DNA from: Palsa-506 sp963786975
Lineage (GTDB): Bacteria > Actinomycetota > Actinomycetes > Streptosporangiales > Streptosporangiaceae
Direction of reading: 5' to 3'
Length of the DNA stretch: 64,000 nucleotides
Assembly: GCA_963786975.1 (NCBI GenBank)
Contig: CAWBBE010000010.1
Span: 372,001-436,000, forward strand
The position numbers and the translations under genes were made by a program. Below the pieces are notes generated by a model. That model was not told the origin of the DNA. It saw nothing but the letters and a program-made list of their open reading frames with translations, and did no database searches. This document shows, one piece after another, positions 25,292-33,945 of the stretch; position 1 is the first letter of the stretch, and every line of letters begins with the position of its first letter.

Positions 25292-26038
25292 TCAGGGTTT
25301 CCGGCTGCCGGACCGCGGCGGTTCGCCGCCGGCCGGAATGGTCGCGACCCGGTCGAGGAACCGGTCGACAAGCCGCCGGGCGCGGGCTACCGCGGCCGCC
25401 TCCAGCTGCCTGGTCTGGGCCAGCAGCCCGGCAATGTCGACGCCGGCCCTGGCCAGGTCGGCGCGCCCGCCGTTGTCCAGCCAGAGCTGCAGCACCGGCA
25501 GCGTTACCTCCGGGTGGAACTGCACGGCCAGCGAGTTGCCGGCCACGAACGCCTGCGGGGCGATCCCGGTACGGGCCAGCGGAAGGACCGCCGCCGGCGG
25601 GTGCCAGCGGTCGTAATGCCACTCGAACCAGGGCCCGGGCTCGATCAGCTCCGGGTCGCCGGTCTGCACCTGGTGCCAGCCGATTTCCGGCTGCCGGGCA
25701 GCCGTCACGCTGCCGCCGAGGGCCATCGCCAGCGCCTGGCCGCCGAAGCAGATCCCGAGCACCGGGATCCGGCGTTCCCAGGCGGCCCGGAGCAGGCCGA
25801 GCTCCGGCGCCAGCCAGCTGCCGATCAGCTGGTGGTCGTAGGCGGACCAGATCGCGCCCATCGGGACGATCACGTCGAACGACTCCGGGTCCGGGAAGCT
25901 GACCCGGACGCCCGGATCACCGAACCGGTCCGCGGGCACCACGAGGAATTCGGTGATGTCATAGCCGCGTTGCGCCAGCCGGTCGCCGACCGGCCCGGTC
26001 GGCGAGCAGTGGTCGTGTTCGATGAAAAGCGCTCGCAC
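25292..26038 (-). CDS. Class I glutamine amidotransferase-like protein
   Basis: A 248-residue GATase1 domain. The nucleophile Cys is in LGICFGGQALA and the His-x-Glu pair in VQFHPE; GWHQVQTGD lies between. It has no synthetase partner domain. In amine-degradation clusters such proteins sit with a glutamine-synthetase-like ligase and may hydrolyse or transfer the gamma-glutamyl group. The GTG at 26038 follows GGAGA. It lies 47 bases after the P450 stop. Confidence 0.88.
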   Translation of the reverse strand: MRALFIEHDHCSPTGPVGDRLAQRGYDITEFLVVPADRFGDPGVRVSFPDPESFDVIVPMGAIWSAYDHQLIGSWLAPELGLLRAAWERRIPVLGICFGGQALAMALGGSVTAARQPEIGWHQVQTGDPELIEPGPWFEWHYDRWHPPAAVLPLARTGIAPQAFVAGNSLAVQFHPEVTLPVLQLWLDNGGRADLARAGVDIAGLLAQTRQLEAAAVARARRLVDRFLDRVATIPAGGEPPRSGSRKP

Positions 26039-26084
26039 CGGGTCTCCGCTGGTCAGATGCCGAAGGCTGGGGTCGGGGCTGGCC

Positions 26085-27362
26085 TCAGCGGGCCGTGGCC
26101 CGGACCGGCAGCCGCTTGATTCCGTGCACGAAGTTGGACCGGACGTATTCCGCCGGGCCGGTCAGCTCGATCGAGTCGAGCCGCCGCAGCAGCTCCTCGA
26201 ACATGATCCGCATCTCCAGCCGGGCCAGCGCGTTGCCCATGCAGAAGTGCGGGCCGCCCTTGCCGAACGCCATGTGGTCGTTCGGCCGCCGCGCGACGTC
26301 GAACTCGTCCGGGCGGCCGAAGACATCCTCGTCCCGGTTACCCGACGCGAACCACAGCACGACCTTGTCGCCGGCCCGGATCTGCTGCCCGGCCAGCTCG
26401 ACGTCACGGGTCGCCGTCCGGCGGAAGTGGTAGACCGGCGAGGCCCAGCGCAGGAACTCCTCGACCGCCGCCGGCAGCAGCCCGGGCTCCGCCTGCAGCC
26501 GCTCCAGCGTGCCGGGGTGCTGGATCAGGGCGAGCATGCCGTGCGAGATCGTGTGCCGGGTGGTCTCGTTGCCCGCCGACGACGAGCAGCAGGAAGTAGT
26601 TGTGGAAGTCCCGCTCGCTGAGCGGCTCGCCGTCCTCCGGGACGCGGTTGACCAGCTTGCTGACCAGGTCGGTGCCGTTCCCGCCGCGGCGGCGGCGGGC
26701 GAGTTCGTCGCCGTACGCGAACACCTCCAGCGCCGCCGGGCAGCGGAACGGCAGGTTCCGGTACTGCTCGCTCTCTCGCTGCCGAGCAGCACGTCGGCGT
26801 ACGTCGGGGTCGGTGTTGCCGATCATGCCGGTTGCCCCAGGCGATGAGCTGGCCGCCGTATTCGTCCGGGACGTCGAGCAGCCGGACCAGCACCCGGATC
26901 GGGAAGTCCGCGCTGACCGCGGGCACGAAGTCGAACTCGGGCTCGGCGAACGCGGCGTCCAGGGTGGTCGCGGTCAGCCCGCGCAGGAAGGTCTCGTAGC
27001 CGCGCCAGCGCCCGTGCGGTGAACTCGCGCCACAGCACCCGGCGCAGCGCCTTATGCCGTGGCGCCGTCCGTCTCCAGCATCGACTTGCGGATCTCGCGC
27101 TGCCCGTCGTCGAGTTCCTCCAGGCCGACCGCCCCGAGCTCGGACGAGAAGCTCCTTGTCGTCGCGCAGCACGGCGGTGATGTCGCGATGCCGGGTGACC
27201 GACCAGAAGCCGTGGTTCGGCGGCGGCTCGGGATTCCAGGCCACCGGCGCGTCGCGGCGCAGCCGGGTCGAATGCGGCCCACGGCGCGCCGCCGGCGAAC
27301 GCGTCAAGGTCCGACAGGTCCACGCCGGATACCTCGATGCCCGAGGCGGCAACGGTACTCAT
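26085..27362 (-). pseudogene. Cytochrome P450 (CYP124/125/142-like), broken by about 8 frameshifts
   Basis: The joined frames give a normal P450 of about 420 residues: MSTVAASGIEVSGVDLSDLD, HGFWSVTRHRDI, ETDGAT-PRHKALRR, GTDLVSKLVNRV, I-helix AGNETTRHTISHG, ExxR in EEFLRW, and the heme loop AFGKGGPHFCMGNALARLE. The frame changes near 27266, 27147, 27060, 27005, 26826, 26805, 26775 and 26585. All are single- or two-base shifts with no loss of protein content. The ATG at 27362 has a strong GGGAGGAG site. Either the gene has just died or this stretch has sequencing errors. Confidence 0.85.
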
Positions 27363-27418
27363 CCGCTCCTCTCCTCCCGGCCGTCCAGCCGCGCGGTGTA
27401 TTCACCGGTGCGGCGTTG

Positions 27419-28766
27419 TCACAGGTGGTAGGCGTACTCGCGGAATTCCCAGTCGGTCACGAACCGCTCGAACCGCTCGACCTCGTTGCGCTTGTAGGTC
27501 ACGAACGACGTGACGAAGTAATCGCCGAGCACCCCGGCCAGCTCATGATCGGCCTCCAGCGCGTCCAGCGCCGCGCTGCAGCCGCATCGGCAGCAGCGGC
27601 GACCGGCCCGGGTCGTAGCCGTAGCCCTCCAGCTGGCCCGGCGGCTCGGCCTCGTCCCGGATGCCCAGGTAGACGGCCGCGCCGAGCGGCCGGCGATGGC
27701 CAGGTACGGGTTGGCGGTGGCGTCGCCGAGCCGGATCTCCATCCGGGCCGCCTGGCCGCGCTCCGGCGGGATGCGCACCATCGCGCTGCGGTTGTCCAGC
27801 CCCCAGTCGATCAGCCAGGGCGCCAGCGTGTCCGGGCCGAACCGCTTGTACGAGTTGACCGTGGGGTTGAGCAGGGCCGCCAGCGCCGGCGCGTGCGCCA
27901 GCACGCCGCGCGATGGCATGCCGCCCGGCCGCAGACAGCCCGTCCGGGCCGTCCGGGTCGCCGAACACGTTGTCCCCGTCGTCGTCGGCCACCGAGACGT
28001 GCACGTGGAAACCCGAGCCGCCCTCGTCGTTGAACGGCTTGGCCATGAACGTGGCCAGCAGCCCGCGGTGCCGGGCAATCTCCTGGACGGCGGATTTCAG
28101 CCGGAAGGACCGGTCCGCGGCGTCGGGCAGGTCCGAGTGGCCGAGGTTGATCTCGAACTGGCCCGGCGAGAACTCGTGGTTGGCCGCCGTGACCCGCAGC
28201 CCCGCGTCCCGGAGCTGCCGGAGCATGTGCAGCAGCAGGCCCTGCGGGTCGCCCTTCCGGCCGACCACGTAGACGTTGCCCGGGTCGTCGGCGTACCGCC
28301 GCCAGCCGGCCGGCCCGGCGCCGGCTCGCAGCAGGAAGAATTCCAGCTCGGGGCCGCAGATCAGCCGGTAGCCGAGGCTCCGCACCCGGTCGGCGACCTG
28401 GCGGGCGATGACCCGCGGCGATTCCGGGGCCGGCTGGCCGTCCGCGGCGGTGGCGTCGCCCAGGCACCAGGCGACGTCCGGCTCCCACGGCAGCGCGGTC
28501 AGCGTGCTCAGGTCCGGCCGCACGCTGATGTCGGGCAGCCCCTGGTCAAGGCCGCCCGGCACGGGGACGACGTCGCCCATCGGGGATGTGTGGTAGACCG
28601 CCCGGCAGAACGCCAGGCCGTGCTCGGCCGCTGCGGGCAGCTCGTCGAGCAGCACGTCACGCCCGCGATCGACGCCGATCATGTCCGGGTAGGAGACCCG
28701 GACCACGTCAACGCCGCTGGCCCGCAGCCGCTTGCAGACGGCAGCGACGTCCGGTGCATGCGTCAC
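27419..28766 (-). pseudogene. Glutamine-synthetase-like gamma-glutamyl ligase, three frameshifts
   Basis: The joined frames give a GlnA/PuuA-type ligase: GVDVVRVSYPDMIGVDRGRD, GPELEFFLL, NHEFSPGQFEINLG, TFMAKPFNDEGGSGFHVHVSV (ATP/metal site), LLNPTVNSYKRF and RIPPERG. The frame changes near 27915, 27688 and 27580. The GTG at 28766 has GGGGAG upstream. Context (permease, P450, amidotransferase, aromatic ring-cleavage genes) suggests it glutamylates an amine and not ammonia. The last 50 codons (VTSFVTYKRNEVERFERFV) are intact. Confidence 0.85.
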
Positions 28767-28866
28767 GGCGGCTCCCCGGCGGAGAACGTTCGGATACAAA
28801 CAATCCGTCGCAGCGTAAACCGGGGCAACAGGTGCAGACAAGAGCCTGGCGGTTAGAGTTGCCGGC

Positions 28867-29730
28867 GTGACCGACGTAGCCGGGTTCTTCTATCCGCGCA
28901 CGGCCACCGGGCGGTCCTCGCTGCTGCCCCCGCCGCCGTGGCACTACTCCGGCGACCTGCTCACGGTGGAGTACCGGACCGATCCGGCGAGAGTGGCCGA
29001 GCTGCTGCCCGCCCCGCTGGCACCGGCCCCGGAGGACCCGGGCGCGGTGGCGCTGATCTGGGCCGACTGGCAGTCCTGCGGGGCCAGCCGGGCGGAGCTG
29101 CTGGATCCGGTCCGGGCCCAGTACAAGGAGTGCTTCGCGGTCGTCAGGTGCAGCCTGGCCGGCCGGATCTACTCGCGCTGCGTCTACATCTGGGTAGATG
29201 CCGACTTCGCCCTGGCCCGCGGCCTGTACCAGGGCTATCCCAAGAAACTCGGCTCGGTCCACCAGACCAGGCCGCACCCGTTCGGGCTGGCCGCGCCGCG
29301 AATCGGGCCCGGCGGCAGGTTCGCCGGCACGCTCGCCGCGGCCGACCGCCGGCTGGCCGAGGCGGTGGTAACGCTGCGCGAGGAAGCACCGGGCAACGGC
29401 TTCGTCAACGCGCATCCGATGGCGCACCACCGGTGGCTGCCGTCGATCGAGAAGGGCGCCCCGGACTCGCTGGCCGAGCTGGTCAGCTCGGCCAGCGCGA
29501 GCTTCGAGGGCGGCCCGGCCTGGCGCGGCGACGCCGAGCTCGCGCTGTTCCCTTCGCCAACCGAGGAACTGGCCAGCCTCGCGGTCAGGGAGATCATCGG
29601 CGGCTACTACCGGCAGGTCGGGCTCACCTGGGATGGTGGCACCCGGCTGGCCGGCCGGGACGTGCCCGACGCCCGGGACGCACCGGCCGGGCGGCCGGGC
29701 CGGCCGCCTCTTGACGGCCGGCCGCCGTAA
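28867..29730 (+). CDS. Acetoacetate decarboxylase-family protein
   Basis: A 287-residue ADC-fold protein. The Schiff-base lysine pair is in LYQGYPKKLGSVH. PPPWHYSGDLLTVEYRTDP at the start and YSRCVYIWVDADFALARG are conserved. Family members decarboxylate beta-keto acids or act as aldolase-dehydratases, so the substrate here may be a ring-cleavage product. The GTG at 28867 is divergent from the glutamine-synthetase-like gene, with a 100-base A/T-richer gap between. The C-terminus is Pro/Gly/Arg-rich. Confidence 0.85.
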   Translation: MTDVAGFFYPRTATGRSSLLPPPPWHYSGDLLTVEYRTDPARVAELLPAPLAPAPEDPGAVALIWADWQSCGASRAELLDPVRAQYKECFAVVRCSLAGRIYSRCVYIWVDADFALARGLYQGYPKKLGSVHQTRPHPFGLAAPRIGPGGRFAGTLAAADRRLAEAVVTLREEAPGNGFVNAHPMAHHRWLPSIEKGAPDSLAELVSSASASFEGGPAWRGDAELALFPSPTEELASLAVREIIGGYYRQVGLTWDGGTRLAGRDVPDARDAPAGRPGRPPLDGRPP

Positions 29731-30152
29731 ACATACTTTGGACCCAAACGATTTAACGCAGCCGCCGGTGCCGCATGCCGTCCGCCAGCCGCCGGTGCTA
29801 CCGCGGGCCGGTCCGCCGGCCCGGCCGGGCGCTGGCCGCAAACCGGGCTGGCCGCTGCCCGGCCACGCTGCTGACGAGCCCAGATGGCGGTGAATGCGCA
29901 GATGACCAGGCCACGCGACGGCCGCAGCGCCGGTCACGGGCGGCCAGGCGCGTCCGGCCGCCGGGACACGCCGGCTGCCCGGGCCCGGGCGGGCTGCCGG
30001 GCCCGGGCGGGCTGCCGGGCCCGGACCGGTGCCGGCTGCCGTTCCCATGCGGGCTCCCGGGCCCGAGCCGTCTACCGGGCCCGGGCTGGTCGCCGGGCCT
30101 GCGATGACTGGCCCGCGATGATCAGTGCGCGACGACGAGCACCGGGCCGGCC
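29731..30152. other. Gap with inverted repeat and G/C tandem repeats, no gene
   Basis: Near the left end TTTGG and CCAAA (29737-29741 and 29744-29748) form an inverted repeat in an A/T-rich patch (29731-29760), a possible operator. From 29981 on, GGGCCCGGGCGGGCTGCC is repeated in tandem and then decays. An open frame through the repeats (29884-30156) gives an ARARAGCR-type low-complexity peptide and is not believed. Confidence 0.5.
29981..30090. repeat. 18-bp tandem repeat, degenerate
   Basis: The unit GGGCCCGGGCGGGCTGCC occupies 29981-29998 and 29999-30016 exactly. A decayed third copy and later GGGCCCG cores follow at 30017, 30059 and 30077. The array stands just before the aldehyde dehydrogenase gene. 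Confidence 0.75.
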
Positions 30153-31619
30153 ATGAGCACGGCGAGCGTGGCCGGCGTCGATGTCGACACCAGGCACTGG
30201 ATCGGCGGCCGCCGGGTCCCGTCCGCGGCGACGTTCACTGACCTGTCCCCGATCGACGAGCAGCCCATCGCCGAGGTGGCGGCCGGCGGCCAGGCCGAGG
30301 TCGACGCGGCCGTCACGGCCGCCCGGGCTGCCTTTCCCGGCTGGGCCGCGGCCGGCCCTGCCGAGCGGGCCCGGGTGCTGTACGCGATCGCCGACGGCAT
30401 CGGCCGCCGGGCCGAGGACCTCGCCCAGGTCGAGACCCGGGACAACGGCGCGCTGCTGCGCTCGCACCGGCGCGGGGTGATACCGCGGGCCGCGCAGAAT
30501 TTCCGGTTCTTCGCCGACTGGCTCGGCCGGCTCGACGCCGGGAAGCTGGCGATGCCCGGCTACACCGAGCAGGTCAGCTGGTCACCGTCCGGGGTAACCG
30601 CGGTGATCACCCCCTGGAACGCCCCGCTCATGCTGGCCACCTGGCGGATCGCGCCCGCCCTCGCGGCCGGGAACACGGTGGTCGCCAAGCCGCCGGAATG
30701 GGCGCCGCTGACCGCCAGCCTGCTGGCCGGCATCACCCGCGAAGCGGGCCTGCCGGACGGCGTGTTCAACGTGGTGCAGGGTCTCGGCGCCGAGGCCGGC
30801 GCGCCGCTGGCCGCGCACCCGGACGTGGCCAGGGTCGCGTTCACCGGCTCGGTCGCGACCGGCCGCCAGGTTGCCGCCGCCGCCGGGGCGCAGCTGACCC
30901 CGGTCTCGCTCGAGCTCGGTGGCAAGTCCCCGCTGCTTGTCTTCGCGGACGCGGATCTGGACCTGGCCGTCTCGGTTGCCGTCGGGCAATACGACAACGC
31001 CGGGCAGGTCTGCCTGGCCGGCACCCGGCTGCTGGTCGAGGAGCGGATCGCGGCCGAGTTCACCGAGCGCTTCCTGGCCCGCGCCGCAGCGCTGCGCCAG
31101 GGCGACCCGCGGGACGAGGCAACGGACGTGGGGCCGAACATCACCCGGGCGCACCTGCAGCGGGTAGACGGCTTCGTCCGGCGCGCGGTCGCCGCGGGCG
31201 CGCGGCCGCTGCTCGGCGGTGGCCCGAACCGCGACCTGGGCGGCTTGTACTACCAGCCGACGCTGCTAACCGGAGCCGAGCCCGGCGCGGAGATCCTCAC
31301 CGAGGAGGTGTTCGGTCCGGTGCTCACGCTGCAGACGTTCGCCGCGGAGGAGGAGGCGGTCGCGCTGGCCAACGACACCCGCTACGGGCTGGCGGCAACG
31401 GTCTTCACCGGCGACGACCAGCGCGCCGGGCGGGTCTCCGCCCGGCTGACGGCCGGCACCGTGTGGGTCAACTGCTTCTTTATCCGGGACCTGCGGGCGC
31501 CGTTCGGCGGCGCCGGGCTGTCCGGCATCGGCCGCGAGGGCGGCACCTGGAGCTTCGACTTCTACAGCGACGTCAAGAACACCGTCTACGCAGCGGACGG
31601 CTGGCGGCACGATGGATGA
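30153..31619 (+). CDS. hpaE: Aldehyde dehydrogenase, HpaE-like (5-carboxymethyl-2-hydroxymuconate semialdehyde dehydrogenase)
   Basis: A 488-residue NAD-dependent aldehyde dehydrogenase. The catalytic Cys287 is in GQVCLAG and the general base Glu254 in LELGGKSP; ITPWNAPLML and AFTGSVATGRQ are the cofactor motifs. The C-terminal VNCFFIRDLRAPFGGAG with GREGG and SFDFYSD is characteristic of semialdehyde dehydrogenases of the homoprotocatechuate and 2-aminophenol type. The neighbouring ring-cleavage dioxygenase and FAH enzyme support that role. Its stop overlaps the first start of the dioxygenase (ATGA). Confidence 0.85.
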   Translation: MSTASVAGVDVDTRHWIGGRRVPSAATFTDLSPIDEQPIAEVAAGGQAEVDAAVTAARAAFPGWAAAGPAERARVLYAIADGIGRRAEDLAQVETRDNGALLRSHRRGVIPRAAQNFRFFADWLGRLDAGKLAMPGYTEQVSWSPSGVTAVITPWNAPLMLATWRIAPALAAGNTVVAKPPEWAPLTASLLAGITREAGLPDGVFNVVQGLGAEAGAPLAAHPDVARVAFTGSVATGRQVAAAAGAQLTPVSLELGGKSPLLVFADADLDLAVSVAVGQYDNAGQVCLAGTRLLVEERIAAEFTERFLARAAALRQGDPRDEATDVGPNITRAHLQRVDGFVRRAVAAGARPLLGGGPNRDLGGLYYQPTLLTGAEPGAEILTEEVFGPVLTLQTFAAEEEAVALANDTRYGLAATVFTGDDQRAGRVSARLTAGTVWVNCFFIRDLRAPFGGAGLSGIGREGGTWSFDFYSDVKNTVYAADGWRHDG

Positions 31620-32531
31620 GCGCCATGGGTGAGGTGGCCGGCGCGGGCCTGCTCGCCCACGTCCCGACGATCATGCTCCCGTATGCGGAGCGGCTGGAGC
31701 TGAACGAGGGCAGGGAGATCAGCCTGGTGCCCGGGCTGCGAGCGGCTGCGCACCGAGGCGTTCGAGACGCTCGACTACGACACGGTCGTGGTGCTCGACT
31801 CGCACTGGTGCACCACGGTGGAGTTCGTCGTCGCCGCGCACGAGGTCCGCGCCGGGTTGTTCACCTCGGACGAACTGCCGCGCGGTATGTGCCGGGTCCC
31901 GTACGACTGGCGCGGCGACCCGGAACTGGCCCGCGCGACGGCCGCGCTGGGCGAGCGGCACGGCACCTGGATCACCGCGATCGACGATCCGTGCCTGCCA
32001 GTGCACTACGCGACCGTCAACTTGTGGACCTATCTCGGCCGCGGGCTGGACAAGCGCTGGATCACGATCAGCGTCGCGGCGCAGACCGGCGATACGGAGG
32101 ACTTCCTGCGGGCCGGCCGGGCACTCGGCGAGGCCATCGCGCAGAGCCGGCGGCGGGTGCTGCTCATCGCGTCCGGCGCCATGTCGCACACGTTCTGGCC
32201 GCTGCGCGAGCTGCGCGCGCACGAGGCCAGCGACCCGGCACATATCCGCACCGGGCAGGCGCGGGCCGCCGATACCGAGCGGATCGGCTGGCTGCAGGCC
32301 GGAGAACACGGCCGCGTGATCGACACCATGCCGGATTTCCTGCGGTTCCGGCCGGAGGCCAAGTTCGCGCACTACCTGATGATGGCCGCGGCGCTCGGCG
32401 GGCACGCCATGACAGCGCCGGCCCGCCTGGTCAGCGACTACGAGAACTCGATCGGCACCGGCCAGGTGCACCTCTGGTTCGACCGCCCGGCGGCCGGCTG
32501 GACCGCGCCGGCCCGGCAGCCGGCCCGATGA
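31616..32531 (+). CDS. hpaD: HpaD/LigB-type extradiol ring-cleavage dioxygenase, one frameshift
   Basis: The joined frame gives about 300 residues of a class III extradiol dioxygenase like 3,4-dihydroxyphenylacetate 2,3-dioxygenase. It begins GAGLLAHVPTIML (first metal-ligand His), has VVLDSHW (second His), FTSDELPRGM and ASGAMSHTFWPL, and ends GTGQVHLWF. A single extra base near 31738 shifts the frame between LVPGL and RLRTEAFETLDYD. The start at 31616 overlaps the stop of the dehydrogenase; an ATG at 31625 is an alternative. The enzyme opens a catechol ring with Fe(II) and oxygen. Confidence 0.8.
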
Positions 32532-32762
32532 CCAGAGCCCTGCTACCCAGACTCGGCCGGTACCGGCGGGCGCGCCCGGGTCCGCCCGCCCCGGCCGCCG
32601 GCCGGGCGGGCCGCCCGATGACCGGGTCAGGCCTGGGCTTTCCGAGTGCCGGGTTCGCTGGGCGGATCCGATGACCGGGTACCGCCGCCCCAACTCCGCC
32701 AGCACCGTTCAGGCGCACCTCTTGTGCGGCCGGCCGTCCGCGTCAGCCAGGCTGGAGGGACC

Positions 32763-33611
32763 ATGACCGAGTACCGCAGAATCTTGCTGGACGGCGCGGT
32801 CGTGCAGGTCCGCCGGGACGGGGATTCCCTGGTGGCCGCCGACGGGCGCCGGGTTTCCGTTTCGGCTGCCGTGCATTTGCCGCCGGTGACACCGACCAAG
32901 ATCCTCGCGGTGCACCTCAACCACCGCAGCCGGGTGGCCGAGTTCCAGGCCAGGCTGCCGGCCGCGCCGACCTACTTCCAGAAGCCGGTGTCTGCGCTGG
33001 TCGCGCACGGCGGCACGGTGGTCCGCCCGGCCGGCTGCAGGTACCTCAACTACGAGGGTGAGGTGGCCATCGTGATCGGCCGGACCTGCCGGGGCGTGCC
33101 GCGCTCGCAGGCCGCCGACTACATCGCCGGGTACACCATCGCCAACGATTTCGGCCTGCATGATTTCCGCGACACCGACGCCGGGTCGATGCTACGGGTC
33201 AAAGGCTCGGACACGATGGCGCCGCTCGGCCCCGGCCTGGTCACCGGCTGGGATTTCCGCGGCAAGCGGCTACGCACCTACGTGAACGGCCGCCTGGCCC
33301 AGGACGGCACCACCGACGAGATGAACTGGAACATGCACTACCTGGTAGCCGACATCGCGCGGACGATCACGCTCAATCCCGGCGACGTCCTGCTGTCCGG
33401 GACGCCGGCCAAATCCCGCCCCGTGCAGCCCGGCGACGTGGTCGACGTCGAGGTCGACGGGCTTGGCAGGCTGACCAGCCATATCGCCGCCGGGCCGGTC
33501 CCGGTCCCGGCGGACCTCGGCGCCCAGCCGACCGAGAGCGAGGAAGTCATCTCCACCGCGCTCGGCGGAGACTGGGAATTCCGCGGCATCCGCCCGCCCC
33601 GGGGGGGCTGA
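32763..33611 (+). CDS. Fumarylacetoacetate hydrolase-family enzyme
   Basis: A 282-residue FAH-fold protein. The metal-binding set is visible in YLNYEGEVAIVIGR (two Glu) and GYTIANDFGLHDFRD (Asp). KGSDTMAPLGPGLVT and LLSGTPAKSRPVQPGDVVDVEVDGLG are conserved. Members of this type in meta-cleavage clusters are decarboxylase/isomerases (HpaG-like) or hydrolases. The ATG at 32763 has GGAGG four bases off. It follows the dioxygenase by about 230 bases on the same strand. Confidence 0.9.
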   Translation: MTEYRRILLDGAVVQVRRDGDSLVAADGRRVSVSAAVHLPPVTPTKILAVHLNHRSRVAEFQARLPAAPTYFQKPVSALVAHGGTVVRPAGCRYLNYEGEVAIVIGRTCRGVPRSQAADYIAGYTIANDFGLHDFRDTDAGSMLRVKGSDTMAPLGPGLVTGWDFRGKRLRTYVNGRLAQDGTTDEMNWNMHYLVADIARTITLNPGDVLLSGTPAKSRPVQPGDVVDVEVDGLGRLTSHIAAGPVPVPADLGAQPTESEEVISTALGGDWEFRGIRPPRGG

Positions 33612-33622
33612 CCCCTGCCTGC

Positions 33623-33797
33623 CAGGCATCACCAGTCCTGCTGCGAGGCACCAGCCCTGCTGCGAGGCGCCAGTCCCGCCGCGAGGCGCCAGCCCTGCTG
33701 CGAAGCGCCAGCCCCGCGCCAGGCGCCAGCCCCGCGCCAGGCGCAGCCCGCTGCCGGGCATCACCAGCCCGCTGCCAGGCGCCAGCCCGCCGCCGGG
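33623..33797. repeat. Nine-copy minisatellite-like array
   Basis: About nine degenerate copies of a 17-21 bp unit of the form CGCCAGCCCTGCTGCGAGG follow each other without spacers. The sequence of the copies drifts from left to right (CTGCTGCGAGG to CCGCGCCAGG to CGCTGCCAGG). Confidence 0.8.
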
Positions 33798-33851
33798 AAA
33801 CCCGTGAATCCCACCAGCCACGCGAGCTGTAATTCCACAAGTGGAGAATTT

Positions 33852-33877
33852 TAGTGGTTAACATATGTTAACCACTA
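33852..33877. promoter_or_regulatory. 26-bp perfect palindrome, candidate operator
   Basis: The arms TAGTGGTTAACAT and ATGTTAACCACTA meet without spacer and are exact complements. GTTAAC occurs in both arms. It lies 68 bases before the flavin oxidoreductase start. Size and A/T core fit a MarR-, TetR- or GntR-type operator; the MarR at 22961 is a candidate binder. Confidence 0.65.
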
Positions 33878-33945
33878 CTCATCTGGAGGGCTGGCGGGGC
33901 TGGCGGGGCCTGGCCGACGGGCGGGAATGGAGTGCGGAGGGGCGG

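Larger units (their letters stand above)
33612..33945. other. Repeat array and operator-like palindromes, no gene
   Basis: The left half is the tandem array at 33623-33797. The right half is sharply A/T-rich and holds two inverted repeats: TCCAC-AA-GTGGA at 33834-33845 and a 26-bp perfect palindrome at 33852-33877. GGAGGGG just before 33946 is the ribosome site of the next gene. Confidence 0.7.

Noticed and set aside
22403..26119. A 1238-codon open frame on the plus strand
   Set aside because: It is antisense to the MarR, permease and amidotransferase genes and has no family motifs; very long shadow frames are common in this high-GC DNA.
29884..30156. A 90-codon frame with an ARARAGCR repeat
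   Set aside because: The peptide repeat is only the translation of the G/C tandem repeats; no ribosome site or homologue-like segment.
33623..33797. Possible CRISPR array
   Set aside because: The units follow each other without unique spacers and differ from one another; no cas genes are near.
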